From NCBI RefSeq assembly GCF_000149955.1, contig NC_030996.1, positions 2,209,301 through 2,273,300 of the forward strand: a stretch of 64,000 nucleotides of DNA. Reading direction: 5' to 3'. The notes under the pieces are model-generated. The model made no database searches. It was not told where the DNA came from and saw only the letters and a list, made by a program, of their open reading frames with translations. Both the position numbers and the translations under genes were made by a program. The DNA comes from Fusarium oxysporum f. sp. lycopersici 4287 (taxonomy: Eukaryota; Ascomycota; Sordariomycetes; Hypocreales; Nectriaceae). This document shows positions 1 through 9,683 of the stretch, piece after piece (positions within the stretch are counted from its first letter, which is position 1; every line of letters starts with the position of its first letter).

Positions 1-1
1 T

Positions 2-1393
2 AGCCCTTTGCCAAGTGGTCCAAGTCTCGCCCAGGCTGATACCTTTTGGTACCCCGCTAGTGGAATAAAGACTGGGAGAGACAATGAGAAGCTTTCAGCA
101 TCTGTTCAACAAACCAAGTTGGACAGAGAAGATGTCAACAACTCACTATTTCTCTCTGGCTTCAAGGGCACCCGAAAGCTTGAAAAGGCTGCACGGTCAA
201 GGGCATACGCCACCTGTCCGGTATGTCGAGAGCCCAATTCGATCCAAACATTGCTACTACGAATGAGTCCAAAGGACAACAAAACTCCACACCTTCCATT
301 GCCTAACCAAAGGCTGGAATTGAAGTGTCCCTTAGCGGTGGGAAATTGCCCAGAGGTCGATATCATTGCTCCAATTACATGCTGCGATGGTTGCGCATTC
401 CTCCTCATGAGAGTTGACAAGCGACTCAACCCTCTGCCAATCAGCCATCAGATCGTCGCGGCACTGCCACTTGTATCGCTTCAAGACAAACAGAATCGAA
501 GGCTGTGGAGGCAGAAACTCGCAGAGGTCTACAGACACCGCTTCCACGATAGTACTGTCTTGTCTGTCTTCCTCGCTACCATCTGCACCAGAATTGAAAA
601 CGTCCCCAGTCTGGCACACTCAAAATATCTCAAGCGGTGCAGAGACGAACTCTCCCGTCTCCCAGGGATCCATGTACCCAAAAGCGCCAGTCCAAAGCTC
701 GTCACTAGTCTTACATCGTCAGTCGATAATGTGGTTCCGCCGCAACAGGTCGCCTTCTTTGCATGCCTAGGAAACAAATTCTATCTAAAGGCAGTTCTAT
801 CGCACCCGGTTGAGGGGTTTGTTGTTCTCGTTCAGCTAGCGGCATCGATGAATGTTGTTAAACCAGAGTCTATCCGGAACCTGGTTTGGAAGCGGCTTCT
901 ATGTCATTTCATAGAACAAGATTTGCGTTTACGAACTAGTTTTGGGACAGAGTACGCCCATGCGATGTTGCGAGAGATCATGCAAGAATCTCGATCTTCT
1001 AGCCAAGGGGGTCATGGCAAATTTGTTATAGCTCTTCCAAAGCAACGCACATCTATACCACTGACTTCGCTGGTCAATACCTACCTTATTCCGCCAGGAT
1101 CGAGCGCCATATCGCACTTCTTTCGCATAGCCCGCTTCGGGGAAGTATATAGTACAACCGAGTACAATGCAGTGCTAGCTATGTTTTTACATATGTTGGC
1201 CAGCATCAAATATCATAGCGAGGAGGCAACGGATATTTTGGAAGAGATGCAGGGCGTTGCAAATAAACTTCGCCACGTCGGAGAGGACATGAGGAGCGTT
1301 TTTGAGGATCCAACGTCTGTTGACGAGCCTGGAGCTGCTTATGTTATTGCTCATTTAGAGTCTTGGTTGAAGGACATTGTGTTAAGGAACTAA
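2..1393 (+). CDS. Hypothetical protein, 5' truncated by window edge
   Basis: The reading frame is open from the first bases of the window to a TAA at 1391-1393, so only the C-terminal 460 or so residues are visible and the true start lies upstream. Near the visible N-terminus there is a CPVC pair, and about 50 residues later scattered cysteines (CPLAVGNC, then CCDGC) that could form a small zinc-binding or RING-like module. The remainder looks alpha-helical, with no signal peptide or membrane segment in view. I do not recognise the family. The coding call rests on the long uninterrupted frame and ordinary amino-acid composition. No intron is needed in the visible part. Confidence 0.7.
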   Translation, partial: SPLPSGPSLAQADTFWYPASGIKTGRDNEKLSASVQQTKLDREDVNNSLFLSGFKGTRKLEKAARSRAYATCPVCREPNSIQTLLLRMSPKDNKTPHLPLPNQRLELKCPLAVGNCPEVDIIAPITCCDGCAFLLMRVDKRLNPLPISHQIVAALPLVSLQDKQNRRLWRQKLAEVYRHRFHDSTVLSVFLATICTRIENVPSLAHSKYLKRCRDELSRLPGIHVPKSASPKLVTSLTSSVDNVVPPQQVAFFACLGNKFYLKAVLSHPVEGFVVLVQLAASMNVVKPESIRNLVWKRLLCHFIEQDLRLRTSFGTEYAHAMLREIMQESRSSSQGGHGKFVIALPKQRTSIPLTSLVNTYLIPPGSSAISHFFRIARFGEVYSTTEYNAVLAMFLHMLASIKYHSEEATDILEEMQGVANKLRHVGEDMRSVFEDPTSVDEPGAAYVIAHLESWLKDIVLRN

Positions 1394-2240
1394 TTAAGAT
1401 AAGCAGGTTGGTTAAATCCTGGTTTATATAATACTTATTACTATCTTTTTATATTATATCTGGTTATTCCCTGCTGTTACCTGGGGCCGCGAGACGTGGG
1501 ATTAGGTGAAGAAGGATGGCAAGGCCAGGCTTATGTTCCACGGCATGCGCAAGTATTGTTTTGCAGAGCGAGCGGGCGTCCAGCTTATCGAGATGGAAGC
1601 CGACTTCGCTAGTGATTTACCCGAAGCCACAAAACACTCGAGTGGTATGACTTTCAAGTTAAGGCTTTCCCTAATGTGCAAGGGATTGGTCTGCAGGCTG
1701 ATCTAACAATCCGGTATTTCTATCTGAGACTTTTACTTAAGATAAGGTAGTCTAACAGCCATCTTAGCTTTACACTCAGGCTTCTTCGTATTCAGCTCCA
1801 AGTTGGCAGCATAAAGTTTAACCTTAGAGCCCAGCATTTACTGGACCAGCTTCGGATCCGCCGATATCTGATATAACATTACCCCTGACGCTGCTGTAAG
1901 GAGATAAACTATAAATTAATCCATCCCGCGGCAGCCGAAGTGGGGAAGTGATGAGTATTACAGAGTAAACACAAAGTTCCGTTCTTCCGAAACTTTATTT
2001 AAAACAGGAAGCTAGAACCCTCCCGCGGGCGCCGATTGGAGTTAAATTGCAACTACGCTTTGAAGAAAACTAAGTCGCCCGGGTGACGTGTAATTTACAA
2101 TACTTCTAACAGACTTCTCTTTTAAATCATCAAGTGTCCAACCTTGGCTAGCAAATGCATTTAAAAAGCTGAATGTTCACACCAATAAGTCTATCCTAAA
2201 GCCATTTTCATCCCAAACAATTTATCCTACCGACGCCAAA
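1394..2240. other. Intergenic region, no gene seen
   Basis: Between the truncated gene and the small peptide gene I see only short shadow frames. The first 100 bases after the stop are AT-rich, as expected for a 3' UTR. The last 100 bases before 2241 are pyrimidine- and A-rich, typical of a fungal core promoter. Nothing else stands out. Confidence 0.5.
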
Positions 2241-2653
2241 ATGAAATTGGTTGTAGTTCTCTCGATTATTTCGTCTGTTCTTGCTGCTGCTTACTCTGAT
2301 CCTGCAGCGCGTTTAGACAATGGTCTTTTCACACGCCAAGACGAAGGCGAGGCCGTGTGTGCAAACTGCAAAAACTCTGTAACATGCAATGGCGTTAAAG
2401 TGGTGGGATTTCCTTCCTTGCTGTTTAGTTCGCGTAAGCTAATATGCCCTTTTCTTAGAACTGTTCAGGAAAGAGGGCTGCTGCTCCTCATTTCTTCAAG
2501 CGGCAACAGGAACAAGAAATCCGAAATGTCTGCAATAATTGCAAGAACAACGTTATCTGCAATGGCAAGAGAATTGTATGTCAGATCAAAGTTTCCGGTA
2601 TGAGCTTGGCGATGTACGATTGCTAACTGTGTTAAAAATAGGACTGTTCATGA
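2241..2653 (+). CDS. Small secreted two-repeat Cys-rich peptide precursor
   Basis: The proposed exons are 2241-2402, 2459-2575 and 2642-2653, giving 96 aa. Residues 1 to about 18 form a signal peptide (MKLVVVLSIISSVLAAA). The mature part holds two homologous units. Each has four cysteines spaced CX2CX5CX6C (VCANCKNSVTC and VCNNCKNNVIC, each followed by an NG turn and a CS end), and each follows a basic Kex2-like site (FTR then Q; FKR then Q). A GKR site also ends unit 1, so two peptides could be released. Each unit is split by a phase-0 intron at the same place, between V/I and N/D just before the last cysteine, which points to duplication of an exon-intron module. Intron 2 has a GTATGT donor and a GCTAAC branch site. 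The intron 1 donor (GTGGGA) is weak and was set by repeat alignment. It could be an effector or antimicrobial peptide; that function is inferred. No DUF3328/UstYa-type gene, which would suggest a cyclic RiPP, is nearby. Confidence 0.65.
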
Positions 2654-3318
2654 GACAAGCGCTTGCATGATGGCCGTTGGAATATGCCTCGATAAGCTTT
2701 AAAGACATATTGGGAGGTTAATCGTGACTGGAAGGAGAAGTCAAGGAAGAGTGTGCCAGATCTAAGCTGTATTTTAAGAAGGGAAAGAGACATTATCCCA
2801 TATCTGATTTACAGAGTTCAATGAGGGTTAAGAAGCAATTTGGCTACGGCAAATACGCGTCGGCGGCTATAGCTTTTAACAGCCACAGCTTTCTTATCTG
2901 CAGACGTTTCAAACTGTATCATGTTAAACTACCCCATCAACTTATGAAGTCTGGCAGGGCAAGTCTGAATTGCGAGATTCGACTAATTAAAAGCTTCGAA
3001 AGCAGCTAGCGTGCACCCACAGGCGCTGCCCTGTTGATGCAATAGTGCTGGAGTTGTTTGCGCAAATATAAAAAAGAGCCAACTTAACTATCCAGCATGT
3101 TTTTTGCTTTATCGTTATTAACATTGGCACGTATAGGCTAGGAATACTCCGTCCTCATTGCCTATTTGCTGCCTAGAGCTTGTTACTACGAGCAGCTTGT
3201 GAACCAACCACTGTCAGATGACGACACGGTGTTATCAACCAACACGTTACTAGCGACGTTATGAATCCTTTAAGAGTCCACAATCTCACTCCTCCAGCAA
3301 TATCCAATCTAATAAGAA
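2654..3318. other. Intergenic region
   Basis: I see no supported gene here. A 62-codon frame at 2821-3009 lacks a signal peptide, introns or any recognisable composition, and I treat it as chance. The region contains a short A-rich stretch near 3065-3080. Confidence 0.4.
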
Positions 3319-4798
3319 ATGTCGCACCCCGGCGCCAGAAGATATTTCACTGTTTTTCTGCCCTTCGTGTTTGCCTTTCTTTTCGCCCTCGCGAGCGCAT
3401 GGCCCGAGGAACCACTATGGACTGAAAAAAGATCCCTGCCCTTCGATCATTCGCGCAAACCTCCCATCTTACAAGCCATTTGGCCGATGGGAAGCTGTAC
3501 ACAATGCTATGAAGTCATGCAGCAATATTACCGAGCTCGACCTGAGAAATGTCGGGGCAAGTTGCACAGAGTTCCCCGATGGTTATAATCTACCTTTCAG
3601 GTCGGACGGGAGCGATCGATATCTCTCGGCGCCACAAATACTATCACTATATAACTACGAATTTCATGAATCTGAGTGGGAAGATATGCGGTCAGTAACA
3701 CCACATTGGGCCAACGACGATGGCTCATGGCCTGTGTCGAATTCCACAAACTCTGTTATCAGATGGGCAACAGAAATGTATTATCGCAGCCGGTGGAAAT
3801 GGGATCAATTGTCCTATGAATACAAATGTGCCGTTGGTCTGGCAGACTATTCTCGATGGCAAGGACACGGAATCGCACGAAGATGGTATGATCAGCGACA
3901 TACACCAATTGAGAGGTTATCAATGGAAAACATGCAGCTCTGGCTGGAGGCCATGGACTTCTCCAAAGTACACACTTTATCAATCGAGTATGGAGGCACT
4001 CGGCCGGAAGGAAAGGGTTTACTCGTTGACCTTCCCCCGGCATTAACAGGCCTCGAGAATCTTTCTATCCAGGGCCGGTGGTTGAATTGGAGAACATATC
4101 TGGCGGAGTGGGAAGCTGCTCCGGGACCATTACCCAAGAACAAGTGGCCTTCTTCGCCGCCCCCTCCGGCCCTCGATTTTATCTTGGCGTTACCTACAAC
4201 ATTGAAGAAGCTCACCTGGACAAAGAGTGAAACGGTCCAAGAGGATATATTCGACTCTGTTTTGAAGCACCAGGGAGCCTCGCTGGAACATCTCGAGTGG
4301 ACAAACCACGAGGGAGGATTCAAACCTAGACCAATATTGACTGAGGATCAGCTGCGCAGCCTGGGAAAATGGGCACCTGGTTTGACCAGCCTTACCGTCG
4401 ATCTCGAACGGAGAAACGGAACCTTGCCCCAAGATGAGCTGACCATTCTTGCCGAGACTCTACCCAAATTGAGAAGGTTAATTGTTAATCTAAACCTGCT
4501 GGACGAAAGGCTACTGATGAACAATACTGGCTATGATGACAAGAAGAAACACGCATCAGATTCAGTTTTGGATGTAGAAGAAGGTCTTGATCTATTCCAA
4601 GGCCTAAGAAAGGCCAAGGTTGGCGAGAAGTTCGACAGTGTCGAGTTTCGTCAGGGTGAATGGACTGATGATTGGCCTTTTGGAGAAAGTCTCTGGGAGG
4701 ATAGATATTGGGTCAGGTGTTGGGTTGTTGAAAAGGATGGGGGACCAGGAGCGAGGTGCAAATCGGGAAGTGAGAAGGCCTTTGACGCCAACTTTTGA
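3319..4798 (+). CDS. Secreted hypothetical protein with apparent frameshift
   Basis: The ATG at 3319 starts a strong signal peptide (YFTVFLPFVFAFLFALASA) followed by WPEEPLWTEK. The long downstream frame that continues to the TGA ending at 4798 is offset by one base. The join falls in a run of six A at 3425-3430, where removing one base gives a single protein of about 492 aa. No GT-AG intron near this point explains the shift, so it is either a genuine one-base insertion, making this a recent pseudogene, or a homopolymer sequencing error. The body has loosely leucine-rich stretches (TELDLRNVG, LENLSIQGRW, LRRLIVNLNLL) reminiscent of the irregular LRR folds of fungal F-box-like or secreted proteins. 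I do not assign a function. Confidence 0.6.
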
Positions 4799-5257
4799 CA
4801 AGATATAAGGCGTATCTTGGGCAATTGTGTGTTTGGTTGGTATGCTGCATGAACTGTGTTCTTGTGAGTGTTATTTTGACTTGATTGACCCGAAAGCTGA
4901 TGCTTGCATGCCGCGCCTTACCTCGACTATGACTTCATTGAATATACCCATCGCATGAGTCCAGAAAGAGTGTAACCTTGATTTCCATCAGTCAATTGGA
5001 CTTCCTGTAACTCCGGGTTGTGCCGGTTACCTTATTTTTGAAGGGTTAATTAGTAGGAAGCGGCATCCGAATTCGTCCGCAGACCGAGTTAGATACTCCG
5101 TCACCAAAGGGAGGCGGGCTATCTCAGACGGCGGGTTTATTTCAACCATCAGGATGATCTGCAATGCCATCTTAGTAAGCACCAGCAGTTAGGATACAAG
5201 AGAGAACTCATTTGGATAAACACCTGGCTTTGAACTTGAAAGTTGCAGCTGCAAATT
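4799..5257. other. Intergenic region before GH88 gene
   Basis: About 460 bases hold the 3' end of the secreted protein gene and the promoter of the GH88 gene. CCG/CGG triplets occur (for example near 5068-5090), but there is no clear operator. Nothing coding is seen. Confidence 0.4.
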
Positions 5258-6901
5258 ATGACCTTGATTCCCCATGCAATTTCCACAATGGTTCTATTAC
5301 TACAAGACACCCCAATTGCGACAAACAGTGTTTTGGCAATTTCTTCCAAACCTGGTGACATGGCACGCAGCGATTCTTCAGCGTCATCCGCGACTGAAGA
5401 TGAACACATAGCTCTGAGTGAAACTTCATGGTCTGAAGGAGCAGCAGACACCAAAGAAGACGACATCCATGAACAAAAGCATGCTCTGCACAAAATTTTA
5501 TCGGAGCTTTTTGAAGAAAACATCCTTGCCAAGCCCTGTCGTGCTGCAAGTAGAGTCTTGCAAGGCTTTATTCCGGCACATGACGGTTTTCCCGAAATCG
5601 TGCCCCAGCAAGGCCCTAGGCAAGGGCATTGGGAATTTCGCGAGCCCGAATTCTGGACCTGCGGTTTCTTCCCGGGAACACTGTACGCTCTCCTTGAGCG
5701 ATCTATCAGATACCCGGGATCTTTGCGAGCCGACAACCCCGAAAATAGATCATCCACGATTATCAGGAACTATTTACTCCCGTTATGCAAGTCATGGTCT
5801 GAGCCACTTCATGCCATGGCCAGCAGAACAGACACCCACGACATTGGCTTCATCATCATGCCGGCGCTTCGAAGAGATTGGGAGCTATTCGGTACCGAGC
5901 GCAGTTTGGCTTCTATTGTACAGGCGGCTCACAGTTTAGCTACCCGTTATGTGCCAGCTGCTGGTGCCATTCGCAGCTGGGATTGTCTTCTGAAAAAGGA
6001 CATCACCGTCACAGACATGGAAAACAATCTCCTCGTCATTATTGATAGCATGTGCAATCTCGACCTCCTATTTTATGCTGCTGCGCAGACTGGTGAACAG
6101 AGACTCGCTGATATTGCTGCATCCCATGCAACGACATTATTGAAGACGCACCTTCGACCAGAGAGTGTGAGGTTTACTGCCAAGCACGGATATCAGGGTC
6201 AACTCTACTCGACTTGCCATGTTGCCAACGTCGACCCCCAGACTGGAGATTTGAAATGGCGACGGACAGCCCAGGGCTACGACGACCACTCGACGTGGTC
6301 GAGAGGTCAAGCCTGGGCTATCCTTGGTTATGCACAGACTTACAACTGGACCAAAGATGAAAGCTTCCTCGACGCAGCATGCGGGTGCGCCGAGTATTTC
6401 CTCTATCGGCTGGAAACATCCCCTTCTTTCGTCGAGCTTCCGATTGAAACTGGACGAGGGCATGCAAACCCCCACAGGGGACGACATGTACCACTCTGGG
6501 ACTTTGATGCGCCCATTGAGAATCCTCAAGATCCCCTTCGCGACTCATCGGCTGGTGCGATTGCCGCGAATGGAATGCTGTTGCTTTCCCAAGCCCTTGC
6601 TGCGTTGGGTAGACACACGATGTCGCGCCGCTTCTCCGATGCGTCCATCGAAATCGTCAAGGATACGTTGGATGTGTGTCTCGCTACCGAGAAGGCCAAG
6701 CTGACCACTTCTGGAAATAATGGCACATTCATCAAAGTGGAAGATGTTGTCCTGGGGGCGACCTTTGATGCTCTTTTGAAACATGGGACAGCTAATAATA
6801 ATGAAAACGCAAGGAGACGGTATGCTAACCACGGATTGGTATATGGCGATTATTATCTTGTCGAGTTTGGAAACCTTCTTTTGAGTATGGGACTGGTCTA
6901 G
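5258..6901 (+). CDS. GH88 family unsaturated glucuronyl hydrolase
   Basis: This is a single-exon gene of 547 aa from the ATG at 5258; later ATGs at 5288 and 5360 are alternatives, and the N-terminus is poorly conserved. It matches GH88, the (alpha/alpha)6-barrel enzymes that remove delta-4,5-unsaturated uronic acids from oligosaccharides made by polysaccharide lyases. The family signatures are present: THDIGF carries the likely catalytic Asp (D195) and IIDSMCNLDLL the second conserved Asp (D263). EFWTCGFFPGTL near residue 130 and STWSRGQAWAILGYA are also typical. No convincing signal peptide is seen, so it may act in the cytoplasm after oligosaccharide uptake. It converges with the DUF2264 gene (275 bp apart), and a regulator and an MFS permease follow, which suggests a saccharide-use cluster. 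Confidence 0.88.
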   Translation: MTLIPHAISTMVLLLQDTPIATNSVLAISSKPGDMARSDSSASSATEDEHIALSETSWSEGAADTKEDDIHEQKHALHKILSELFEENILAKPCRAASRVLQGFIPAHDGFPEIVPQQGPRQGHWEFREPEFWTCGFFPGTLYALLERSIRYPGSLRADNPENRSSTIIRNYLLPLCKSWSEPLHAMASRTDTHDIGFIIMPALRRDWELFGTERSLASIVQAAHSLATRYVPAAGAIRSWDCLLKKDITVTDMENNLLVIIDSMCNLDLLFYAAAQTGEQRLADIAASHATTLLKTHLRPESVRFTAKHGYQGQLYSTCHVANVDPQTGDLKWRRTAQGYDDHSTWSRGQAWAILGYAQTYNWTKDESFLDAACGCAEYFLYRLETSPSFVELPIETGRGHANPHRGRHVPLWDFDAPIENPQDPLRDSSAGAIAANGMLLLSQALAALGRHTMSRRFSDASIEIVKDTLDVCLATEKAKLTTSGNNGTFIKVEDVVLGATFDALLKHGTANNNENARRRYANHGLVYGDYYLVEFGNLLLSMGLV

Positions 6902-7175
6902 ATATGAGTTCTCCTGGCTATAGTAATAGATAACATTTATATAAACCGCATTCTACTTATTCTTATATTAATTGCAGTTAATTGCGAAATAAGTATAATT
7001 TAAGAGGTTCTTTGGAGTGATAATTAAGACTTACGGCCGACAGCCCACAATCACTACACAGAACTCAATCATGAGTTTGTATTACGCAGATATTACTAGT
7101 GATGGAATAGATACAGATAGGCTTGAAGGGTAGAAATAGATATATGTTTTCAATGCATCTAGGCTCAGTATAATT

Positions 7176-9344
7176 TTATAGAGGGCCCTTTTCCAAAGTC
7201 CCAGGGGGTGTTGCCTGTTGAACGCTGATATTTGTTTCACCAGCTGCCGTTACATCAATGTCTAGCATAGTCATGGAGCCCCAATCATCCTTGAGATAAT
7301 ACCAGTCATTTGGCACATACTCCATGCTCTGGTTCACACTGCTCACGCCAAACACTGCAGTTGCAACAATCGCTGATGGTGGAGCCTCCGACGCCACGTT
7401 GGACTGATTACCCATGGTACCTGCACCAGAATACCGTATGGAAGGAATTAACGTCTTCTGTGCAACCAAGTTTGTGTTAGGATCTGCGTAAATCAGATAT
7501 CCTCTCCCTCCTAGCTTCGGTTCATCACGGCGAAGCCCTCCTTTTAGGTGGATGCTTGGCGTCAAATCAACGATACCACTAACTCCCCCTCGAGATTTGA
7601 CCAGAACACTGGATTCCTCAGTAACACAACCTTCGGCAAACTGCCCATCATGTTTAATCTTTGCCCTGTCAATCGCAGGAATATGATATCCCGTATCCGT
7701 TAGCGCGTCTACCGCGAAGGAGCTATCCACCATTTCGAAGCTGTTGAACCACGGGATGCCATTGACTTCTCCAAGGCCTTTTATGTGATGGACACGAAGA
7801 TGCCATCCCGGGTAGTGGTAAGTTAAAGGAACCAAAGTCGTTTGGATTGTTAGGCCCAGGTTCTTTACTGGTCTCCACGTGCTAGTGATGGAAGGAAGAT
7901 GGCCATGGCCTTTTGCAGAGTGAATAGGTATAGTATCGAAGCGAACATCGACTGGTTGCGACCTGACTCTCCACGGTTCACCGCCATCCAATGTCACAGC
8001 CAAGGTGCTATCGGGCGCAACCTGGTGGAGTTCCAAGCCAGTTGGTACGCTGTACCCAAAGGCAGAAGAGTATGCAAACTTTCCATACTTTGCTTCTCTG
8101 GCCTTGAACATTTTGGTGGTCATCTGTCCCGCTGATAGAAGATAATGATGCTCTTCAGAGTGACATACTATCTGATGAGGTGCTGGAAAGATCCTTGCAG
8201 TGTCGGGATGTCTGGCGCTTGGAACCAAGGAATAGATCGGATGGGGTTCTTCTTTGACGGTCCAGAATGGATGATCTGATGGCAACCCCAGCACGACGAA
8301 GGACTTCAGGCACCAGTAGACGGATTGTCTGGAATTATAGTCTTCAGACATGTACATGTTTGGGTACGCATAGCCAATGTTCATTGTACCGTCTGAATTG
8401 AAGATCTCTGGCTGTTTTGCCCACCATCGAAGGTGCCGCAGGAGAAGTCCCTTGACTGCACCCAGGCTAATTCGAGAGTTTGGAGACTGAATGTCCGAGA
8501 GGGCAAGGGCAGACCAGAAAGCTCCACAGGCGAACCGGTAAGTCATGCTTCTACCAAAGGGGATAGCAGCACCGTTGGTGTCAAAGTATCTCCAATATTC
8601 GGACGCAAATTCCATCGCTTGCTGTCGATATTTCGCAACTCTTTTCTCGTCATCTACTGCGCAGCGGACGTAGAGTAGCTGTGCGAATTGGATGGCGAAA
8701 CTTCCAGAGTAGTAATCTGCCTGCTTCCTATCGTCCCCCCAAACACCATCCGACGACCATCCCTCTCCAAGATAGAACTGATCGAGCAATTCAAAGTCGG
8801 CATTCATGGCTTGTCTCGCTTTCTCTTCGTCGGATCCCAGCACCTTCGTCAGTGCCAGATTCACAAGAACTCGGAACCATCGCCAATTATTTTGCGGCAT
8901 GTCGAAGCTGTTAATTTGTTTCAGCCATTGTTTGAGATTCTCTAAAGACTCGGAGTTCAAGGATGACAGGATCACTTGAGGCTCCATCAATAAGGCAAAA
9001 GCTATTGATTCCATCTCAACCATGCGCTGGTCAAAGGATCCGAGGTGACCCCAGTACTCGGGATTCTCTGGATCGACACCAGCTTCAATGCCGCGGAGCC
9101 AGGAACGCAGTGAAGGGTCGGTGGACTTATCCACGAGGCCTGATATTGCCCATAGTGGACGAGCAAAACCTTCAAGTTGAGCCGCGACATCGTCAAAGCC
9201 CGCGGCAGTCGATGGGTATAGCTTGACGCGAGCTTTAGACTTGGACCTGTATTGCTCCAACGGTTTGATAATGGCAGTGGCTGCACGTAGCAGGTCGTGA
9301 CGATCCCGGAAGGGATTATCAGAAAAGCCGGGTAATCCAGGCAT
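7176..9344 (-). CDS. DUF2264 domain protein (putative uronidase)
   Basis: This is a single-exon gene of 722 aa from the ATG at 9344 (complement). The N-terminal half has the DUF2264 pattern (NPFRDRHDLL, FARPLWAISGL, EYWGHLGSFDQRMVEMESIA, NNWRWFRVLVNLAL), predicted to form an alpha/alpha barrel. The C-terminal half looks like a beta-sandwich. DUF2264 proteins occur beside GH88, GH105 and uronate genes in bacteria and fungi, and I recall that CAZy links related proteins to beta-glucuronidase activity (GH154). That assignment is from memory and uncertain. No signal peptide is visible. The gene converges with GH88 and is separated from the divergent Zn2Cys6 regulator gene by 339 bp, so both share a promoter region. 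Confidence 0.85.
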   Translation of the reverse strand: MPGLPGFSDNPFRDRHDLLRAATAIIKPLEQYRSKSKARVKLYPSTAAGFDDVAAQLEGFARPLWAISGLVDKSTDPSLRSWLRGIEAGVDPENPEYWGHLGSFDQRMVEMESIAFALLMEPQVILSSLNSESLENLKQWLKQINSFDMPQNNWRWFRVLVNLALTKVLGSDEEKARQAMNADFELLDQFYLGEGWSSDGVWGDDRKQADYYSGSFAIQFAQLLYVRCAVDDEKRVAKYRQQAMEFASEYWRYFDTNGAAIPFGRSMTYRFACGAFWSALALSDIQSPNSRISLGAVKGLLLRHLRWWAKQPEIFNSDGTMNIGYAYPNMYMSEDYNSRQSVYWCLKSFVVLGLPSDHPFWTVKEEPHPIYSLVPSARHPDTARIFPAPHQIVCHSEEHHYLLSAGQMTTKMFKAREAKYGKFAYSSAFGYSVPTGLELHQVAPDSTLAVTLDGGEPWRVRSQPVDVRFDTIPIHSAKGHGHLPSITSTWRPVKNLGLTIQTTLVPLTYHYPGWHLRVHHIKGLGEVNGIPWFNSFEMVDSSFAVDALTDTGYHIPAIDRAKIKHDGQFAEGCVTEESSVLVKSRGGVSGIVDLTPSIHLKGGLRRDEPKLGGRGYLIYADPNTNLVAQKTLIPSIRYSGAGTMGNQSNVASEAPPSAIVATAVFGVSSVNQSMEYVPNDWYYLKDDWGSMTMLDIDVTAAGETNISVQQATPPGTLEKGPL

Positions 9345-9683
9345 AGCAGCTTGATGAGCGAGACACGAATGCTGATGTCAAAGATGAAAGGCTGACCAAA
9401 GTCACCAATATTCAGAATCATCAAAGTAAAAGCCATAACTAGCTGCCTCGCCCTCGTTCGCGCGGACATCTTCGGCCTCATAACCTAGTTCAGAAGCCAG
9501 ATCATCGAGATCCTTCGATTTGGATGATCCAGTGATCATCGACGTGCGGGGCTGCTCGGCACCTCGGGGTATCTCAAGCGGCCCCCGGGCTAAATAACTC
9601 GGGACACTTGAACTCCCGCCTTCTCGTCTTTCATACTCACAAACAACTGTACTGCGTGCTTTTACTTTGTCCGAGGTGATAAG
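9345..9683. promoter_or_regulatory. Divergent promoter region, DUF2264 / Zn2Cys6 regulator
   Basis: This 339-bp region lies between two divergently transcribed genes. It contains a GC-rich patch with CGGGG/CCCGGG words near 9575-9605, but I cannot assign an operator. The head-to-head layout is the main reason to suspect that the regulator controls the DUF2264 gene. Confidence 0.4.

Noticed and set aside
1506..1706. 66-codon plus-strand frame
   Set aside because: It has no family pattern, no splice support and lies in an otherwise plain intergenic region. Such frames are expected by chance.
2821..3009. 62-codon plus-strand frame after the small peptide gene
   Set aside because: It has no signal peptide, no conserved cysteines and ordinary intergenic composition.
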